Part shown: piece after piece, positions 46,441-58,565 of the stretch
Position numbering within the stretch: position 1 is the first letter of the stretch
Layout: each line of letters begins with the position of its first letter
DNA from: Tetracentron sinense
Lineage: Eukaryota > Streptophyta > Magnoliopsida > Trochodendrales > Trochodendraceae
Length of the DNA: 64,000 nt
Direction of reading: 5' to 3'
NCBI GenBank assembly: GCA_015143295.1
Contig: CM026556.1
Span: 23,746,547-23,810,546 of the forward strand
Notes under the pieces: generated by a model
Seen by the model: the letters and a program-made list of their open reading frames with translations, nothing else
Told to the model about the DNA's origin: nothing
Databases searched by the model: none
Made by a program: the position numbers and the translations under genes

Positions 46441-48193
46441 TGTTTGCCTAAAGGTTACAACCATATGACCCTCATTAATTTTAATGATAACATAAATAAT
46501 GAAATGACTCTTGAGATACTAATGTCTACCCTGAGCATCTTTGTCTATAGTATTCAAGAGATATATGATTCACTTTAAGCAAAGATTCAAGAACTTTCAA
46601 TGCAAAAGATCAAGTCAAAGCAATGAAGACAATTCCAAATCAAAGCTTCAAAAAGATATTCATCTATAAACAAAAAGGATTCTGGAAGATCGTCTTTGAG
46701 GCACTGCTACTGAAGACCAAAGAAACAAAGGATCAAATCCATCAAGGTCTAAGAATAGGTAGTCAGTGGTTTGTCTAGGATTTTTTTGTAAAAATCCTCA
46801 AGTGGTTTTTTGGTGAAAAGCTCAAAATACCTTAGATTGATCATAGGTTCCTTAAACCAATATAAAAATATAATTAAGGACCTTAAAACATGATCATCTT
46901 TCTCATAAAGGTTAAGTACAAAACCTTGTAATCAAATCCTATCTTAAAGGTTTTGAAAAATGGATTCAGCAAAGAAAATGGTCTATCTAGTCGATCAGAC
47001 AGACCATTCATCCGATCAGGCAGACCACTCAGTCGATCAGGGAAGTCCTGTAATCGACTGGATTGAACAAATTTTGTCAAAATTTGTCTGCATGTACTTA
47101 TCAAGTTGAAACTCATTATGAATCTATTTTAGATCATTCAAAAGATCATTATGAAATGTTAATCATGTTTACTTAATTTGTCAAAAGACTTTAGAAATTG
47201 TGCAAATCATTAAAGTCTAATAAAACCAAAATCTAACTCTTTTCTGGTCTATCCAGCCGATCAGAAGGACCACCCAGTCGATCAGGTGGTCCATCCATTC
47301 GATCACACAACCCTTGTGTTCGACTGGATAGAACAAAAAGCTCAAAATGTGGTTTTTATCATCTAGTCGATCAGATGATTGATCCATCCGATCTGGTGAC
47401 CATCCAGCCGATCAGAGGACTCTTCTAACCGACTGGATGACCTGAGAAAAATTGAAACTTGCATTTAATGCTCTACGGCTATATTAATAACGAGTGATTT
47501 CTCATTAAATGCTCACCAACAGTAATAAATTTAGATCACTATAAATAGAGATGATCTTTGAATCAAAGAAGCACGATTAAGCCAAGATTACACTGTTTTA
47601 TTGATCAATCATTCACACGAGCTCAAAATCTCAATCTTGAGAAATGATACTCTGTTTTTCTCTTTGAGCTGAATCTGAATCTACTTAAGAGATTTCTTAG
47701 AGTTTAAGATTCCATTCAATCTAACTCAAAAGGAGTTCTTTATTTCGGATTGTAAATCCAAAACCTCAATCGGTATCAGTCAAGAACATGCTGCTTTGTT
47801 TTTGTCAGAGAGGGCTGTGCTCTAACGGTGATAGGTTCTATCCTGACCTGAAGAGGGATTGTAAGGTTGCATTTCGACCGGAAGAGAGATTGTAAAAAGG
47901 TTTAAGCTTCACTTGCGAAGGAGCTTGTATGATTGAGGATCGTAGTGAAACCTCTTGCGGTTCGCAGAGGCAGGGAGTAGGCCGGAGATTGCCGAACCTC
48001 GTTAACAACTGAGTTTGTAATTCTTTTTCTCTCTTCTATTTCTTAGATTATCTTGATATTAGATTTCTTTATTATCTATTAGCTGCACTTCCCTTTGATT
48101 TTCATATTCTGCATTAAAAGGGTAAACAAGTTTTAAATCTGTCATTGACCCTATTCACCCCCCCCCCCCTCTAGGGTCCATATCTGGGCAACA
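46441..48193 (+). mobile_element. Sirevirus-type solo LTR (copy C), 1753 bp
   Basis: Starts TGTTTGCCTAAAGGTTACAA and ends ATCTGGGCAACA, matching in design the LTRs at 49658-51230 and 58566-60042. Flanks AAAAA / AAAAG (46436-46440, 48194-48198) agree at 4 of 5 bases. A C-run (48160-48170) followed by TCTAGGGTCCA near the 3' end is shared with the other Sirevirus LTRs. TATAAATAG is at 47540-47548. It is inserted in LTR D. Confidence 0.8.
46988..47440. repeat. Palindrome-like cluster (AGTCGATCAG type) in LTR C
   Basis: More than ten copies of (C/T)C(A/C)GTCGATCAG / TCCGATCAG / AACCGACTGG occur in two groups (46988-47060 and 47253-47440), each followed by GACCA or GTCCA spacers. The copies vary around a CGATC core and lie 100-550 bp upstream of the TATA box. 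Confidence 0.7.
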
Positions 48194-49095
48194 AAAAGTT
48201 AGGGTTTTAAAAAGGGGTTTTCTTGTGTTATCAAGGTTGGAGCTTGGATTTCATTTCTCAAGCTTGGATCTCTTTTCCAAAGTGTTTCTCAAGCATTTGA
48301 TCATGGGGATTTATCCTTCTCCTTTCTCATGCACTAGACTTCAGAGATTGGATCTCAAATAAGGTAGATACATTCTACTCTCTAACTTTGTAATGATTTC
48401 CCTTAAGAAACTATGATTTTAAGCATGTTCTTGATGAAATACGTTAAGTACCCATGTTCTTGCTATGTCACCTCTATGAATGGAAATCAATGAGTTTGTT
48501 TACATGTTTAAAGGCTTTCTATGTCTCCTATGGTGCTTATAAGTTTTATTTAAACATGTATTGAATGTTTGAAGCTTTCTAGTTATATTATGATACGCTA
48601 TGGTTATAACTCAATGTTTAAAGGCTTTCTATGGTTGCCATGATACTCATATGTCTCTCATGATTAAGTTTAAGCATTTCTAAGTCTACGACGATGTTCA
48701 TAAGTACACCATGCACTCGCAAGTTTAGCATGATCGATTTTCTCATTATTAGTACGGCATTTCAAAGATCATAAGTAGGATTTTTAAGGAAAAATTTCAT
48801 AAAGTTTAAGACCGGTTTCTAAGCTCACGAGGATCTCATAAGTCTAAGATCGTCTCACAAGTTTCATAAGGATCATAAGTCCCTCAAGACTCTCATAAGG
48901 CTCAGAAGGATCTCACATGGCTAATAAGTACTCATAAGCTCATAAAAACTCATAGGGAGCTCACAAGAACTCTGATTCTCGCAAGACCTCATAAGAGAAG
49001 TTTTGCTTTCTACGAAAGCTCATAAGGCAAAGGTTTTAAAAGCTATGCACTTTTAAGTTAAGTTTGAAGTACGATTTCCAAGTTCAGTTTAAAGC

Positions 49096-49341
49096 ATGAA
49101 CTATGAATTGTTATTCTTGAAGTCCTCACATGATATTATTGACGTTGTAACATTGTTAGCTAGTAGCTTGTATACGTTAAGTATTCCATGCTCAGCCGAA
49201 TTGTCATCTTCAGCAAGTTCGTTCGACATATATGCTCCGGGACCATGGGTTGAGGAGGAGTACGGTGAGGAGGATCCTACAATGGATCTTGCTCCTGAGG
49301 AGAGGGCCCTTGATAGGTGGCCTTATCCTGGTTACTATTGA
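49096..49341 (+). other. Acidic reading frame in Tekay-like LTR, copy D
   Basis: The open frame ends LSIPCSAE, SFDIYAPGPWVEEEYGEED, DLAPEERALDRWPYPGYY, then TGA. From LSIPCSA onward it aligns with the minus-strand frame at 63769-63878 (LSIPCSAV; APSPWVEEEYVEEP). An AG before CAAGTTCG (49214) could be a splice acceptor. Only the last ~45 codons are conserved; the earlier part is probably random. Function unknown. Confidence 0.5.
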
Positions 49342-49657
49342 GTAATGAGAGAGAGTGACATGTATATTCATTTTGTTAAAGTAGGTGTGTCCACTTTACT
49401 TTTGTTATGTTGTCTTTTGTATAACTTGGAATACAGCATGTAAAGAAGAAATTTTCAGTTTACACTTCCGCAATAGTGTGCCTTGTGTATTTATACAGGG
49501 TGGTTTGATATGATATGTTAAATCATGATCCAAAGTTTTGCCTAACTTCTAGGGGGGATTTTGGGTCACAACAGTAAATCGTTGTTTTAGATGGTGTAGT
49601 AGTTTTGTACACACAATTGACATTTGAATGGCACATAGTTTTGTGTGACGTGGTAAG

Positions 49658-51230
49658 TGTTAGCCTAAAGGTTATAACCATAGGTACTCTTAATAATTTT
49701 GATGATAACATAATAATGAAATGACAATTGTATTACTAATATCTTTATCAAGTTCATGTGAAATTTAGAGTATAAGAGCATTAGAATAATGTCCAAGGCA
49801 TAAAACATGACACCAAGCATAAAAGGATCCATGAAGGTTATATCAATCCAAAGCAAAAAGAGTCAAACTCATGACATGAAGAAGAAGATCTACTAAGAAG
49901 CAATCTTGGTCATGAAGATGAATTCAAATAAGCCAAGTCAAGATCAAATTTGAAGGACATTGAAGACTCTCCAACTAGAAGATTTCAAGGTTTATATTTA
50001 AGTTTGAGAGTTCTTAGGAAAATTGTAAAAATTCCTCAAAGTTTGATGGTTGAAAGCTCAAATGCCTCGATTGACCATAGGAGCCTTAAGAACTTATTTG
50101 CATATTATTTTAAGGCCCTAGGACATCATATGGAATGATTATAATCTTGATAAAGATAAGCTAATTAACCTATCAAATCATTCATATCATTTAGATTGGT
50201 TAAAAAGGAGTTTTCTGTGAAAAATCAAAAAACCAGTCGACTAATTCCCTAGTATATTCAAAACCAGTCGACTGATTCATGCTCTGTGTCTTATTTGGAC
50301 ATTGTTTCAAAACCACTCGACTAGTTCCTTATTGGCTTAAAAACCAGTCGACTGATTTAGCTCTGAAAAACCAATCGACTGATTCATGCCATGTGTCTTA
50401 TTTGGACATTGTTTCAAAACCAATCAACTAGTTCCTTACTGGCTTAAAAACCATTCGACTGATTTAGCTCTAAATATTCTGGAAATTAATTAGAACAAAC
50501 CTGGTGACTGATTTGTCAAAACCAATCGACTGATTTGATCGCGGCATACATTAAATGCATTCTAACGACTAGTTTTCAACGATTATTTTGCATTAAATGC
50601 ACCTTCAACAGCCATAATTTTTTCTGGGCTATAAATTGGGATCATTTATGAATGAGAAATAACTTTTGATCATTGTATTAACTCTAATCATTCACTCAAG
50701 GTATTTATTGATTCATTCATTGAGAAAATCCTAGAATCCCAAAAGAGTCTTTATTGAGCTTTTTAACTCCATTCTTGGAGAGACTCTTAGTGAGTGTTCA
50801 AGTCATCCATCAGCTCATTTAAGGAGCAAATTTGGATTGTATTCAAGCTTATACAACTTTTGTATTTGAAATCAAGAACAGGTGGATTCTTGTCATTGAA
50901 GAGAGAAGCTTCATTGGAGGAATTCAAGAGAGGGATTTTCTTGTAAGTGTAAAGTTTGGTCTTCACCCGGAAGAAGATCGTGCGATTAGTAGATCATGTT
51001 GAATCCTCAACTGGGTAGCTTGAGGCGGGGACGTGGGTGGGAAGACCGAACCTCGATAACATACCTTGTGTTTTCTTTCTTCTTCTTTTATCTTTATTTA
51101 CAGTTGCATTAATTATATTTTCATTCCGTTATTAGATTAATTAAAATTCCGCTTAAGGGATTAGGAAGAAAATTTTAATTTGTCAAGACCCTATTCACCC
51201 CCCCCTCTAGAGTCCATTATTTGGGCAACA
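49658..51230 (+). repeat. Sirevirus 5' LTR (copy A), 1573 bp
   Basis: Starts TGTTAGCCTAAAGGTTATAA and ends ATTTGGGCAACA. TATAAATT is at 50630-50637. A C-run precedes TCTAGAGTCCATTATTTGGG at the 3' end. It contains the palindrome cluster at 50225-50560. Confidence 0.88.
50225..50560. repeat. Palindrome cluster (ACCAGTCGACTGATT type) in LTR A
   Basis: About ten copies of AACCAGTCGACTGATT and variants (AACCACTCGACTAGTT, AACCAATCGACTGATT, AACCATTCGACTGATT) centre on the palindrome GTCGAC, 70-400 bp upstream of the TATA box. The matching 3' LTR copies are at about 60585-60785. Confidence 0.8.
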
Positions 51231-51231
51231 A

Positions 51232-51243
51232 TTGGTATTGAGC
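51232..51243 (+). other. Sirevirus primer-binding site (initiator tRNA-Met type)
   Basis: TTGGTATTGAGC directly after the LTR, a mutated form of the usual copia TGGTATCAGAGC primer site. Confidence 0.75.
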
Positions 51244-52427
51244 TTAAGACTCTATATTTTGACTTAACCGTCTTAGAGAAAAGATCCACGACAAATGTAT
51301 TTGCAACTACCCTAGGAGAAGGACAATTAACTACTAAAACTCCCTTGTTCAATGGAGAAAATTACAATTATTGGAAAATTAGGATGATGCACTACATTCA
51401 AGCCTTAGACTATGAATGTTGGAAAGTTATAGTAAAGGGCCCACACATCCCCACCAAAAATATTGATGGTATTCAAATACGTAAAGGTGAGGATGAATGG
51501 TCGGAGGTCGACACTAAACTTATTCAACACAATGTCAAACCTATTAGCAACCTATATTTTACATTGAGTCCACAAGAATTTAATAGAGTTTCGGCTTGTG
51601 ACTCTGCCAAGGAAATTTTGGATAAATTCTAAATTACCTATGAAGGGACTAACTAAGTTAAGGAAGAAAAAATTAGTATGCTAGTCCATAAATATAAAAT
51701 ATTCAAAATGAACAAAGATGAATCCATTGGTGAAATGTTTACTAGATTCATTAACATTATTAATGGTTTGAAATCTCTTGGTAAAGTGTATTAAAATGCA
51801 AAAAATGTGAGGAAGATATTTCGTTCACTCCAGAATAATTGGGCTCCAAAAGTGACGGTCATCCAAAAAACCAAGGATCTCACCAAGCTTCCAATGGATG
51901 AACTCATAGGATCCCTCATGACACACGAAGTGATTATGAAGGACCAAGAAGATGATCTGAAGTTCAAGAAGGGACTTGCATTAAAATCCTCTCAAGATAA
52001 TGAAGATGAATAAGATGAAAGTGAAGATGATGAGGAAATAGTCCTCATGGCAAGGAAATTCAAGAAGTTCTTGAAGCACAAGAAGAAATTCAAGAAGTTC
52101 TTGATGCATAAAAAGAACTTCAGGAAGAGGCCATTCAAGAAGGAATTCGTCAAGGAAGTCATTAAAGGCAAATCGAGCAAGAAAGAGCTAATAATATGTT
52201 ATGAGTGCAAGAAGCCCGGACACATCAAATCTGAGTGTCCTCAAATCAAGAAAAACCAAAGATTCAAGAAAAGAACTATGAAGGCTGCTTGCTCAAGCGA
52301 TGAGGAAGTTGCCATTCTTTGTCTCATGACACATGAGGACGAGGTAAATACTTCACTTGATGAATCTCTCCCATTTGAAGAATTTAGAGAAGCTTTTGAT
52401 GAACTATATGATGAATTTAAAAATTAG
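51240..52427 (+). pseudogene. Sirevirus gag
   Basis: Reads GEGQLTTKTPLFNGENYNYW and DYECWKVIVKGPHIP (51320-51450), then stops at 51630, then PKVTVIQKTKDLTKLPMDEL and LIGSLMTHEV in another piece (51807-52013). The last piece has Lys/Phe-rich repeats (KKFKKFL copied twice, 52050-52110) and an intact CCHC knuckle CYECKKPGHIKSEC (52197-52238). It ends with an acidic tail. The start codon could not be identified. Stops at 51630-51632 and 52011-52013 plus a frameshift. Confidence 0.8.
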
Positions 52428-52979
52428 CTTTTAAGAACTCAAAGCTCAAGAAAGAAAATTTTTTTCTCTTAAGTGAAAATAATGTTTTACAAAAAGAAAA
52501 TTTAGTTTTGAAAAAGGAAAAAGAAACCATTGCTTCTAGGCCTCAAGTCTTAACAAAGGAATATAATGATCTTAAAGCCAAAGTTGAAGACTTGATTAGC
52601 ATTGTAACCAAGTTCACAAATGGTCAAAAGAACTTGGATATGCTACTAGGACAACAAAGGTGTGTTTTTGATAAAGTGAGAATTAGATACAATCTCCCAA
52701 TTAAACAAAAGATTTTTCAATTTTTCTTATAAAATCACACCTACTAGAACCTTTTATTCATATGATGCAAAATAAGAGAGTAAGAAAGATTTGGGTTCCT
52801 AAGGACTATTTTTTCCAAGGCTAACCAAGTTGGACCCAAAATGGTTTTTGTACCAAAGGGAGTTACTTGAATTTGTGTTGTAGGTATACATAAAATCAAG
52901 TTCCTCCAAAACCATTTGATTCTTAGATAGCAGTTGCTCGAGGTATATGACGGAGAACAAAAGTTTATTTATTTTTCTC
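52428..52979 (+). other. Degraded gag-protease junction
   Basis: A coiled-coil-like Lys/Glu-rich piece (EYNDLKAKVEDLISIV at about 52560) and unrecognisable sequence where the copia protease catalytic site would be expected. I cannot find the DSG-type motif. Confidence 0.4.
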
Positions 52980-55918
52980 TCTTAAAGATTGAGGACATGT
53001 CACCTTTAGAGACAACTCAAAGGGGAAGATCATTGGTGTAAGTAATGTCGGTAAGGGTAATTCTATTTTTATTGAAAATGTGCTTTTAGTAGAAGGGTTG
53101 AAACATAATTTAATTAGTATTAACCAATTATGTGATAAATGATTAAATGTATCTTTTAAATCAAACATATGTATGATTAAAGATATTGATAATATTAACA
53201 CATTGTTCATTGCATATAGAAATGAAAATGTTTATATAATTGAATTTAATGAACTTACCTCTCAAAACATGATATATTTTTCCGCTTTAAATGAAGCTAG
53301 TTGTTTATGGCATTAAAAACTAAGACATGCTAGTATGAACTTACTTTCAAAACTATCTAAAAAAGAACTAGTTGAAGGTTTACCTAAAACTAAGTTTGTA
53401 AAAGATAAAGCTTGTGATGCATGTCAACTAGGCAAACAAATCTAAACATCTTTTAAGAAGAATAAATAAATCTCAACTTCTAGACTTTTAGAGCTTCTTC
53501 ACTTAGATTTGTTTGGGCCAAATGATGTTGTTAGCCTAGGAGGAAAATTATATGCTTTTGTGATTATTGATGATTACTTTGGATTCGCATGGGTGTTATT
53601 CTTATTACACAAAAGTGAAGCACACACTTTGTTTACAAAATTTTGTAAGAGAGTGCAAAATAAAAAAGATTATTCAATTAATAATATTAGAAGTGACAGA
53701 TGAGGAATATTTAAGAATAAAGAATTAGAATAATTTTGTGATTAAAATAAATTTAGTCATAACTTCTCGGCTCCTAGAACCCCTCAACAAAATGGTGTAG
53801 TAGAACGTAAAAATTGATCATTACAAGAAATAACTAGAACTATGTTTAATGAACATAACTTACCTAATTATTTTTTGGCAGAAGTCGTAAATACTTCAAG
53901 TTATGTGATTAATAGAGTAGTAATAAGAAACAAATTGAATAAAACACCATATGAACTTTGGAAAGGAAGATCACCTAACATAGGTTACTTTAAAGTTTTT
54001 GGATGTAAATGTTTTATATTAAATGATAAACATCACTTAAAGAAATTTGATCCTAAATCTAATGAATGAATCTTCCTAAGTTATTCAACTAATAGTAAAG
54101 CATATAGGGTATTTAATAAAAAGACTTTAATTGTTGAAGAATCAATACATGTTGTGTTTGATGAAGCTAATCATTTTGATAATGAGAAAAAAGATGAAGA
54201 AGAAATAGAAAACAATGTAGATAAACTATCAAAAGATATATCAAACATTGAATTTAAGAACGAAAATGATGATAAAAATATAGAAGATTCTAATAAGGAT
54301 GAACCTATTGAAATTGATAATGAGGAAGAACTTGAAATTAAAAATGATAATCAACTTCATAAAGCTTGAAAATTAGTAAAAGATCACCCTAAAGAATTAA
54401 TTCTTGGTGATATGGAAAAATGGGTAAGAACAAGAAGAAACATTTATAATAACTTGATATTTTTATCTCAAAATGAACCTAAAAATGCTAATGAAGCCAT
54501 TGAGGATGAATCTTGGGTAATTGCTATGCAAGAAGAACTTAACCAATTTTTAAAGAAACAATGTTTGAGATTTAGTACCTAGACCTAAAGATAAATCTAC
54601 CATAAGTACAAAATGGGTATTTAGAAATAAGAAAAATGAATCTAAAAACATTGTTAAGAATAAAACAAGATTGGTAGCCCAACGTTAGAACCAAGAAGAA
54701 AGAATTGATTATGAAGAAACTTTTGCTCCGGTAACTAGACTATAAGCTATTAAAATATTACTTGCTTTTACTAGCTATAAAGATTTCAAATGAATGTCAA
54801 AAATATTTTTTAAAATTGTTTCATATTGGAGGAAGTACATGTTGAACAACCTCTTTGTTTTGAAAATCATGAATTTCTAAACCATGTGTTTAAACTTATT
54901 AAAGCATTATATGGTTTAAAGCAAACAACTAAAGCATGATATGATAGATTAAGTGGTTTCCTTCTTGGCAATGATTTCATTAGAGGAAAATTGATACTAC
55001 CTTATCTGTGAAATCCAAGAATGATGATATACTAATTGTACAAATATATGTTTATGATATCATTTTTGGATCTACTAATTAATCTTTGTAAAGAGTTTGC
55101 TAAGACCATGTAAGAGGAATTCGAAATGAGCATGATGAGAGAATTGGACTTCAAATCAACCAAACAAAGGAATGATCATTCATAAAAAAAGCCAAGTACA
55201 CTAGGGAGCTTCTTAAGAAGTTTGGAATTGACAATGCCAAAGAGATAGACATTCCTATGAGTCCCTCGACCAAACTTGACAAGGATGAGAAATATAAATT
55301 ATGAATGAAAAGAAATATCGAGGTATGATTGATAGCTTTTATTTAACTACCAGTAGACCTGATATTATATTTAGTGTATGCATATGTGCTAGATTTCAAT
55401 TATGTCTTAAGGAATCACATATGATTATTGTAAAAAGAATATTTAAATACTTGATAGGAACAATAAACTTAAGTCCTTGGTATCCTAGAAATGCATCACT
55501 TGAACTTGTTAGTTCTTCTGTTACGAACTTTGCCGGGTGCAAAGTTGATCAAAAAAGTACAAGTGACACTTGTCACTTTTTATGACACTCCCTTGTTTTA
55601 TGGTTTAGCAAGAAGAAAAATTCCGTAGCTCTATCTACAGCCGAGGTTGAATATGTAGCAGTCGGGAGTTGTTGTGCTTAAACTTAATACATGAAACAAC
55701 AATTGAAAGACTTTAAACTTAAATATGATCATATTCTAATTAAATGTGATAATACTAGTGTCATATGCATGACTAAAAATCTCATTCAACACTTAAGAAC
55801 TAAACACATTAAAATAAGATATCACTTTATAAGAGATTATGTTCAAAATGAGGATGTAGTGTTAGAATTTATTGATACAAATAACCAACTTGCGAACATA
55901 TTTACAAAACCCCTTTAA
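52980..55918 (+). pseudogene. Sirevirus pol (integrase, RT, RNase H), badly decayed
   Basis: Integrase zinc region (LRHASMNLLSKLSKKELVEG; CDACQLGKQ at about 53415-53440) and core (LLHLDLFGP; RSDR then a stop; TPQQNGVVERKN) retain the D, D, E triad. RT from about 54500 is identifiable only in pieces (ESWVIAMQEELNQF; TKWVFRNKKN; YEETFAPVTRL), and the metal-binding YVDD region is not readable. RNase H-like pieces follow (SRPDIIFSVCICARFQL; STAEVEYVAV; IKCDNTSVICMTKN; HIKIRYHFIRDYV) to 55918. Many TAA/TAG/TGA codons and frameshifts are present. Inactive. Confidence 0.85.
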
Positions 55919-56214
55919 CATGATAGGCTTAGTACCTTGAGAAGGGAACTTGGGATGGGTAGGCTAAATGACCTTATGTGATCATATCTAATGATGCCTA
56001 ATGCTTATAAATGGATGATTAATGTTTATTGAAAATAATTTGATGAATGATTGATTATATCTTATGAGAATGAGCTTAATGATTTGGCTGATTAATTAAT
56101 CATATATTATGTTTAATAATGCTTAAAATTGTATTTGGATGTTCAATTAAACATATGTTTACATAAAGATTGGTTTAAAAGTGAAAATAGAACATTCAAT
56201 ATAAACTAGTCACC

Positions 56215-56355
56215 TGATTTTTGATGAGAAACCAAATCAATCGACTGGTTATATGAATGACTGAAAACAATGTTGATTTTATGAAAACTAGTCGACTGAT
56301 TCTTCAAGCATAACCAAAACCAATCAACTAATTCTGTCGTGGGTATAAATATAAA
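56215..56355 (+). promoter_or_regulatory. Candidate internal promoter before the envelope-like ORF
   Basis: It contains CTAGTCACCTGATT, AATCGACTGGTT, ACTAGTCGACTGATT and CCAATCAACTAATT, the same word family as the LTR A cluster, followed by TATAAATATAAA at 56344-56355 and a C/T-rich leader ending in the third-ORF ATG at 56529. The spacing of palindromes to TATA (20-120 bp) resembles the LTR. It is more than 5 kb away from either LTR of the element, so it is not a misplaced LTR edge that I can see. Confidence 0.55.
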
Positions 56356-56528
56356 CCCCAAATCTGAAAATTTCGCAAATCACATTTCTTCAGATCAGTC
56401 ACCTCTTCTGCCCTCACACGACTGATTCATCTCTTCTTCTCCATCCAAATCATTCCTAACCTATTTTCCAACCATTCAAATCCTTCCAAACCCATTTGCC
56501 CTAAATTTTGATCTTCAAAATACCTAAA

Positions 56529-58060
56529 ATGAAAAACCCTAACCTAGGTCCGAATCCAAAGAAGCCTAGAACCGAAAAAAAGGTAAAGGACTTGCCTCTA
56601 CCTCCTCAGCTCCTATTCAAACCAAGAAGGGTTCTTCCAAATGCCAAACCCCTGATTTTGAGAAGCTCAAGGAGATCTTCGCCAAGAGATCCGTTGTTTA
56701 TGGAAAGGTACTTGATTTCGTTTTCTTTGAAAATTGGCAATTAGTTAGGATTAACCATCTTTTCAATGCCTTAAAATAGAAGTCTTTCTTAGAATCTAAT
56801 GACTCCATGTACCTTGAAATTGTTAAGATTTTCTAGACTCATTTCAAAGTAACCCACGAAATCACCTCCTACCTTTGTGGTCGAGACATCTCATTTCATC
56901 GAGATGATCTTCAAGCTATTCTTCGCATTCCTAAAGGTGATTTTCAATCTTATACTAGTAACAGATGGACCACCTTCAAAGGTTTCAATGAAGTCGAAGC
57001 TTTAAAGCTTATGTGTTAAAACCAAGACTTCACCGAAGCTTTCCAACCCAAGGTCAAGGACCTCACTCTAGAGTCTAGGATCATACATCGTGTCATTACC
57101 TATAATATCCTTCCTAGAGCTGGTGGTAGGGACTACCTTACATTTTAGACGTTTTTCTCATGTGGTGCATCCTCACCACTAAGCATATCGACCTCTCCTT
57201 CCTCATTGTGCATACCATGAATGACTATGTGAAGAAGAAGACCAGGAATCTCCTGCATGGCCAAGCTCTCACCCGCATCTTCAAGTATTTCAAGATCCCA
57301 TTGGCCTCCTGCATTGACAAGGAAGATGTCTCTCACTATGACATCTATGGAAAGACTACTATTTTGATAATGGGCTATTAGTGGTCTAATGAGAGGGGCT
57401 GGATGCCCAAGCTTGCATTAGGAGAGTCACCTTCAGTACTAGACAGAGAGCCAGTTCCAGAGGATACCACTCCTACAGCTCTAAAGAGGAAGAGAAGCAG
57501 AAGCACCCCCGACACTGGATCATCACTTGGCACTCCTTCGGGCACTCCTTCTGAGCCACCAGTGACCCCTTTAGAGACTCCGAGATAGGGGCTGTCACCT
57601 CAGAGAGATCTTTCACCTCAAAAAGAGGAGGGTGGACCTTCCACTCACCCTGAGTCCCACAGGAGATCTTCTCTTGATGATGATCTACTCCGCCTTCTTA
57701 TAAGCAAGATCGACTCTCTCGGGACTAGTATGGTGAGCTTCCAGACCGAGATCAGAGAGAGGATGGATACTCTAGACACTCGGATTGGAGATGTTTGTGT
57801 TGAGATGAAGATTTTGAAGCACCAAGTTGATGCTACTACTGAGTCAATGGAGAAGAAAGCAATGGACACCTTTGAGTAGATTCGAAGGTTAAGTGATGAG
57901 GTCTCCCTCATCAAAGGCCGTACAAAGACGGTTGATCAGAGGCTCAGGTAATCTGTACCTATACTCCACCAGCTAGCATCTAAAGTGAATAGGATAACTC
58001 TTGAAATGCATGATGTCAAGACCCGTTTCACTTTTGAACCCAAGGACCCTTAGATTGCCC
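56529..58060 (+). pseudogene. Envelope-like third ORF of the Sirevirus
   Basis: It starts at ATG 56529 (basic, KPRTEKKVK) and shifts frame near 56590. It then reads FEKLKEIFAKRSVVYGKVLD, FHRDDLQAILRIPKGDF, RIIHRVITYNILPRAGGRD, and DLSFLIVHTMNDYV (57190-57230) in several pieces interrupted by TAG/TAA codons (about 56779, 56835, 57019, 57148). A Pro/Thr/Ser-rich stretch follows (57430-57590), then a heptad-rich coiled coil (ISKIDSLGTSMVSFQTEIRE, at about 57700-57950). This is the layout of SIRE1-type third ORFs. Whether such ORFs act as envelope proteins is unproven. Confidence 0.7.
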
Positions 58061-58470
58061 CCATTGACCCCAAGGGTAGATTTTTTTTTATGATGCTAGG
58101 GAGAGAAAGAAGGAAATGAAATGAAATGCTAAATTGTACTTTTTTTGTGTGAATGAAATGTAATAGATGTACTTGTGTATGTTTTGATGTACTTTTTGTA
58201 CTCTTTTGGCACATCTATATAATATGACTCATTACTTATCCGATCATTTGAGAATCACTTATCACATTGGTATCTATTATGAATGACTCATTTAAATTGG
58301 TATCATGTGCTTATAAATGATGTGTTTTAATTGGTATCAAGTGCTTGTGAATGCCTTATGCAAATGAATTAAATTCTGATGCCATGTGCTTTTGAATGAT
58401 TTATCTAAACTATATGGAAATAAATTGAATTTATACCTTGAATTTATTGAAATTCATTAATGCATATGTT

Positions 58471-58523
58471 TAGGGGGAGCTTACCTCAAAATTTTTATTG
58501 AGTTTGTATATTGAGGGGGAGAT
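58471..58523 (+). other. Duplicated polypurine tracts
   Basis: TAGGGGGAG (58471-58479) and TTGAGGGGGAGAT (58511-58523, abutting the 3' LTR at 58524). Multiple polypurine tracts upstream of the 3' LTR are a reported Sirevirus trait. They prime plus-strand DNA. Confidence 0.75.
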
Positions 58524-58565
58524 TGTTAGCCTAAAGGTTACAACCATAGGTACCACTAATAATTT
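58524..58565 (+). repeat. Start of the Sirevirus 3' LTR (copy A)
   Basis: TGTTAGCCTAAAGGTTACAA and onward matches the first ~45 bases of the 5' LTR, then is interrupted by LTR B. The remainder resumes at 60043. Confidence 0.7.

Larger units (their letters stand above)
45802..49573 (+). mobile_element. Tekay/Del-like solo LTR (copy D), interrupted by a Sirevirus LTR
   Basis: Starts TGTAGAACCCTGGAAC and ends ATTTTGGGTCACAACA. Flanks TTAAA (45797-45801) and GTAAA (49574-49578) agree at 4 of 5 bases. A palindrome cluster (46051-46292) precedes TATAAATA at 46365-46372, followed by a leader with CCTAAGGG. The insertion 46441-48193 separates this leader from the rest. The tail has an acidic frame (49096-49341). 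No internal gypsy genes are attached, so it is a solo LTR. Confidence 0.7.

Noticed and set aside
57645..57914. 89-codon minus-strand frame opposite the coiled coil
   Set aside because: Antisense to the heptad-rich part of the Sirevirus third ORF, which has the better-supported frame.
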